5,509 bases of DNA from Rhodospirillaceae bacterium (GTDB lineage: Bacteria; Pseudomonadota; Alphaproteobacteria; UBA11136): positions 1-5,509 of the forward strand of contig JABJES010000263.1 in the NCBI GenBank assembly GCA_018663165.1, given 5' to 3'. The stretch's first letter is position 1. The number at the start of each line of letters is the position of its first letter. Positions 4,408-5,509 of the stretch are shown here, one piece after another. The translations under genes and the position numbers were made by a program. The notes beneath the pieces are model-generated. The model was not told the origin of the DNA. It made no database searches and was given only the letters and a program-made list of their open reading frames with translations.

Positions 4408-5509
4408 ATGACAAAGCCCAAGCGGTTTTTAACCCGCATGATTCTTTTTCTGATGGCCGTCGGCCTCGTGATTGTCATTCTCTACCCGATGCTCCAAAAC
4501 GCCTTTCTCGCCAACCCGGCGCTCAACGGCATGATTCTGGGTGCTCTGGTTCTCGGCATCGCCTTTATTTTCCGTCAGGTGTTGATGCTCTACCCAGAGG
4601 TCGCCTGGATTGAGAATTTCAAGCAAGACCGCAGCGACCTTTCCGTTAGCCGTCCGCCCCAGCTTCTCGGGCCGATGTCCTCTATGGTCCGTGAATCCAA
4701 GGGCAAGCTCCGGCTTTCCGCGCTTTCCCTGCGTTCTCTCCTCGACGGTATCCACGCCCGCCTCGATGAATCACGGGATATTTCCCGTTATCTGATCGGC
4801 CTGCTGATTTTCCTCGGCCTGCTCGGCACTTTCTGGGGATTGCTCGGCACCATCGGCTCGGTCGGCGGCGTCATCAACAGCCTTGAGGTCACCTCAGGCG
4901 ATCTCGGCACAGTTTTCGGCGAATTAAAAGCCGGACTGAAAGCGCCGCTCGAAGGTATGGGCACGGCTTTTAGTTCCTCTCTCTTCGGTCTTGCCGGATC
5001 GCTGGTTCTTGGATTTCTCGATCTTCAGGCCGGTCAGGCCCAGAACCGGTTCTTCAACGACCTTGAGGAATGGCTGGCCGGACAAACCCGCCTGTCCAGC
5101 GGCGTCGGCAGCGCCGATGGCGATCAGTCAGTGCCCGTCTATATCCAGGCACTGCTCGAACAAACAGCTGATAACCTTGAAAACCTGGGCTCCATCATGT
5201 CCCGCAGCGAGGAGCGTCAGGCCACCGCCAACAGCAGTCTCGTTTCCCTCAACGAGCGACTGGCCTCCCTGACCGACCAGATGCGCACCGAACAGACTCT
5301 GATGGTCAAGCTGGCGGAAAACCAGCTCGATTTGAACCCGGTTCTGGCCAAGCTTGCCGATCAGTCGACGGCCGGCGGCGGCTTTGATGAGGCAACGCGC
5401 ACCCATATCCGCAATCTCGATATCCATCTGGTTCAGCTTCTCGAAGAAACATCCAGCGGTCGCGAGCGCCTTACACAGGATATGCGCAACGAATTCAAAT
5501 TGCTCGCCC
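4408..5509 (+). CDS. MotA/TolQ/ExbB-family proton channel protein with long C-terminal cytoplasmic tail, cut by window edge
   Basis: This is an inner-membrane protein of the family whose members use the proton motive force to drive a partner in the periplasm (flagellar stators, TolQ, ExbB). The 367 residues visible start at ATG 4408, with a strong AGGGGA site (4398-4403). Predicted membrane segments are about 11-28, 42-61, 128-150 and 183-204. The third has the family-like GLLGTFWGLLGTIG (137-150) and the fourth GMGTAFSSSLFGLAG (183-197), with Thr141 and Thr186 placed like the channel threonines of TolQ/ExbB. Residues 62-127 form a cytoplasmic loop with many charged residues. From about 240 on the sequence is hydrophilic and helix-prone, with heptad-like leucines (SLVSLNERLASLTDQM), probably coiled coil. 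No stop is reached, so the tail length is unknown; I recall alphaproteobacterial relatives ending soon after this point. It is linked by a 61 bp gap to the OmpA-like gene. Flagellar MotA itself is unlikely, since the tail is long and no flagellar genes are near. A MotB/ExbD-like partner is expected just downstream. Confidence 0.85.
   Translation, partial: MTKPKRFLTRMILFLMAVGLVIVILYPMLQNAFLANPALNGMILGALVLGIAFIFRQVLMLYPEVAWIENFKQDRSDLSVSRPPQLLGPMSSMVRESKGKLRLSALSLRSLLDGIHARLDESRDISRYLIGLLIFLGLLGTFWGLLGTIGSVGGVINSLEVTSGDLGTVFGELKAGLKAPLEGMGTAFSSSLFGLAGSLVLGFLDLQAGQAQNRFFNDLEEWLAGQTRLSSGVGSADGDQSVPVYIQALLEQTADNLENLGSIMSRSEERQATANSSLVSLNERLASLTDQMRTEQTLMVKLAENQLDLNPVLAKLADQSTAGGGFDEATRTHIRNLDIHLVQLLEETSSGRERLTQDMRNEFKLLA

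Noticed and set aside
4429..5427. Several open frames of 60-110 codons on both strands inside the ExbB-like gene
   Set aside because: All are out of frame with the membrane-segment and motif-bearing reading starting at 4408 and show no independent start signals.
4408..5509. Zorya anti-phage ZorA
   Set aside because: The fold and long tail are reminiscent, but the neighbours are housekeeping genes, the partner upstream is not ZorB-like, and no helicase or nuclease gene is visible.

Overview
The window looks like chromosomal DNA of an alphaproteobacterium; the order cannot be fixed from the sequence alone. The basis is the moderately GC-rich coding, the SuhB-type phosphatase with the long N-terminal block familiar from alphaproteobacteria, an EpmA/EpmB-type EF-P system, and a downstream ExbB/MotA-like protein of a type I recall mainly from that class. 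Coding density is high. I see no tRNA, rRNA, CRISPR array, insertion sequence or attachment site, and no gene-free stretch longer than about 150 bases.

Left edge (1-299): the 5' part of epmA (EF-P lysine ligase, GenX/PoxA family) lies on the minus strand and runs off the window. It is separated by only 49 bp from the divergent epmB. Plus strand, in order: epmB (radical SAM/PLP lysine 2,3-aminomutase family, 300-1418), efp (elongation factor P, 1533-2099), a suhB-like inositol monophosphatase family gene (2145-2963), a secreted protein with a long Pro/Glu-rich linker and a C-terminal OmpA-like domain (about 3114-4346), and a MotA/TolQ/ExbB-like proton-channel protein (from 4408) that runs off the right edge. 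The epmA N-terminus and the ExbB-like gene are both cut by the window ends and were read directly from the nucleotides.

The first three genes form one pathway. EpmB makes beta-lysine, EpmA attaches it to a conserved lysine of EF-P (Lys33 here, in the PGKG loop), and modified EF-P relieves ribosome stalling at polyproline. The last two genes look like part of an envelope energy-transduction or stator-like module: an inner-membrane proton-channel subunit with a long, probably coiled-coil cytoplasmic tail beside a periplasmic OmpA-like partner. The OmpA-like protein has six runs of three to five consecutive prolines, so it is a predicted client of the EF-P encoded about 1 kb upstream. Its OmpA-like domain also appears to lack the usual peptidoglycan-binding aspartate. 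I see nothing here that is clearly a new system. The OmpA-like/ExbB-like pair is the least understood part and the most worth following.
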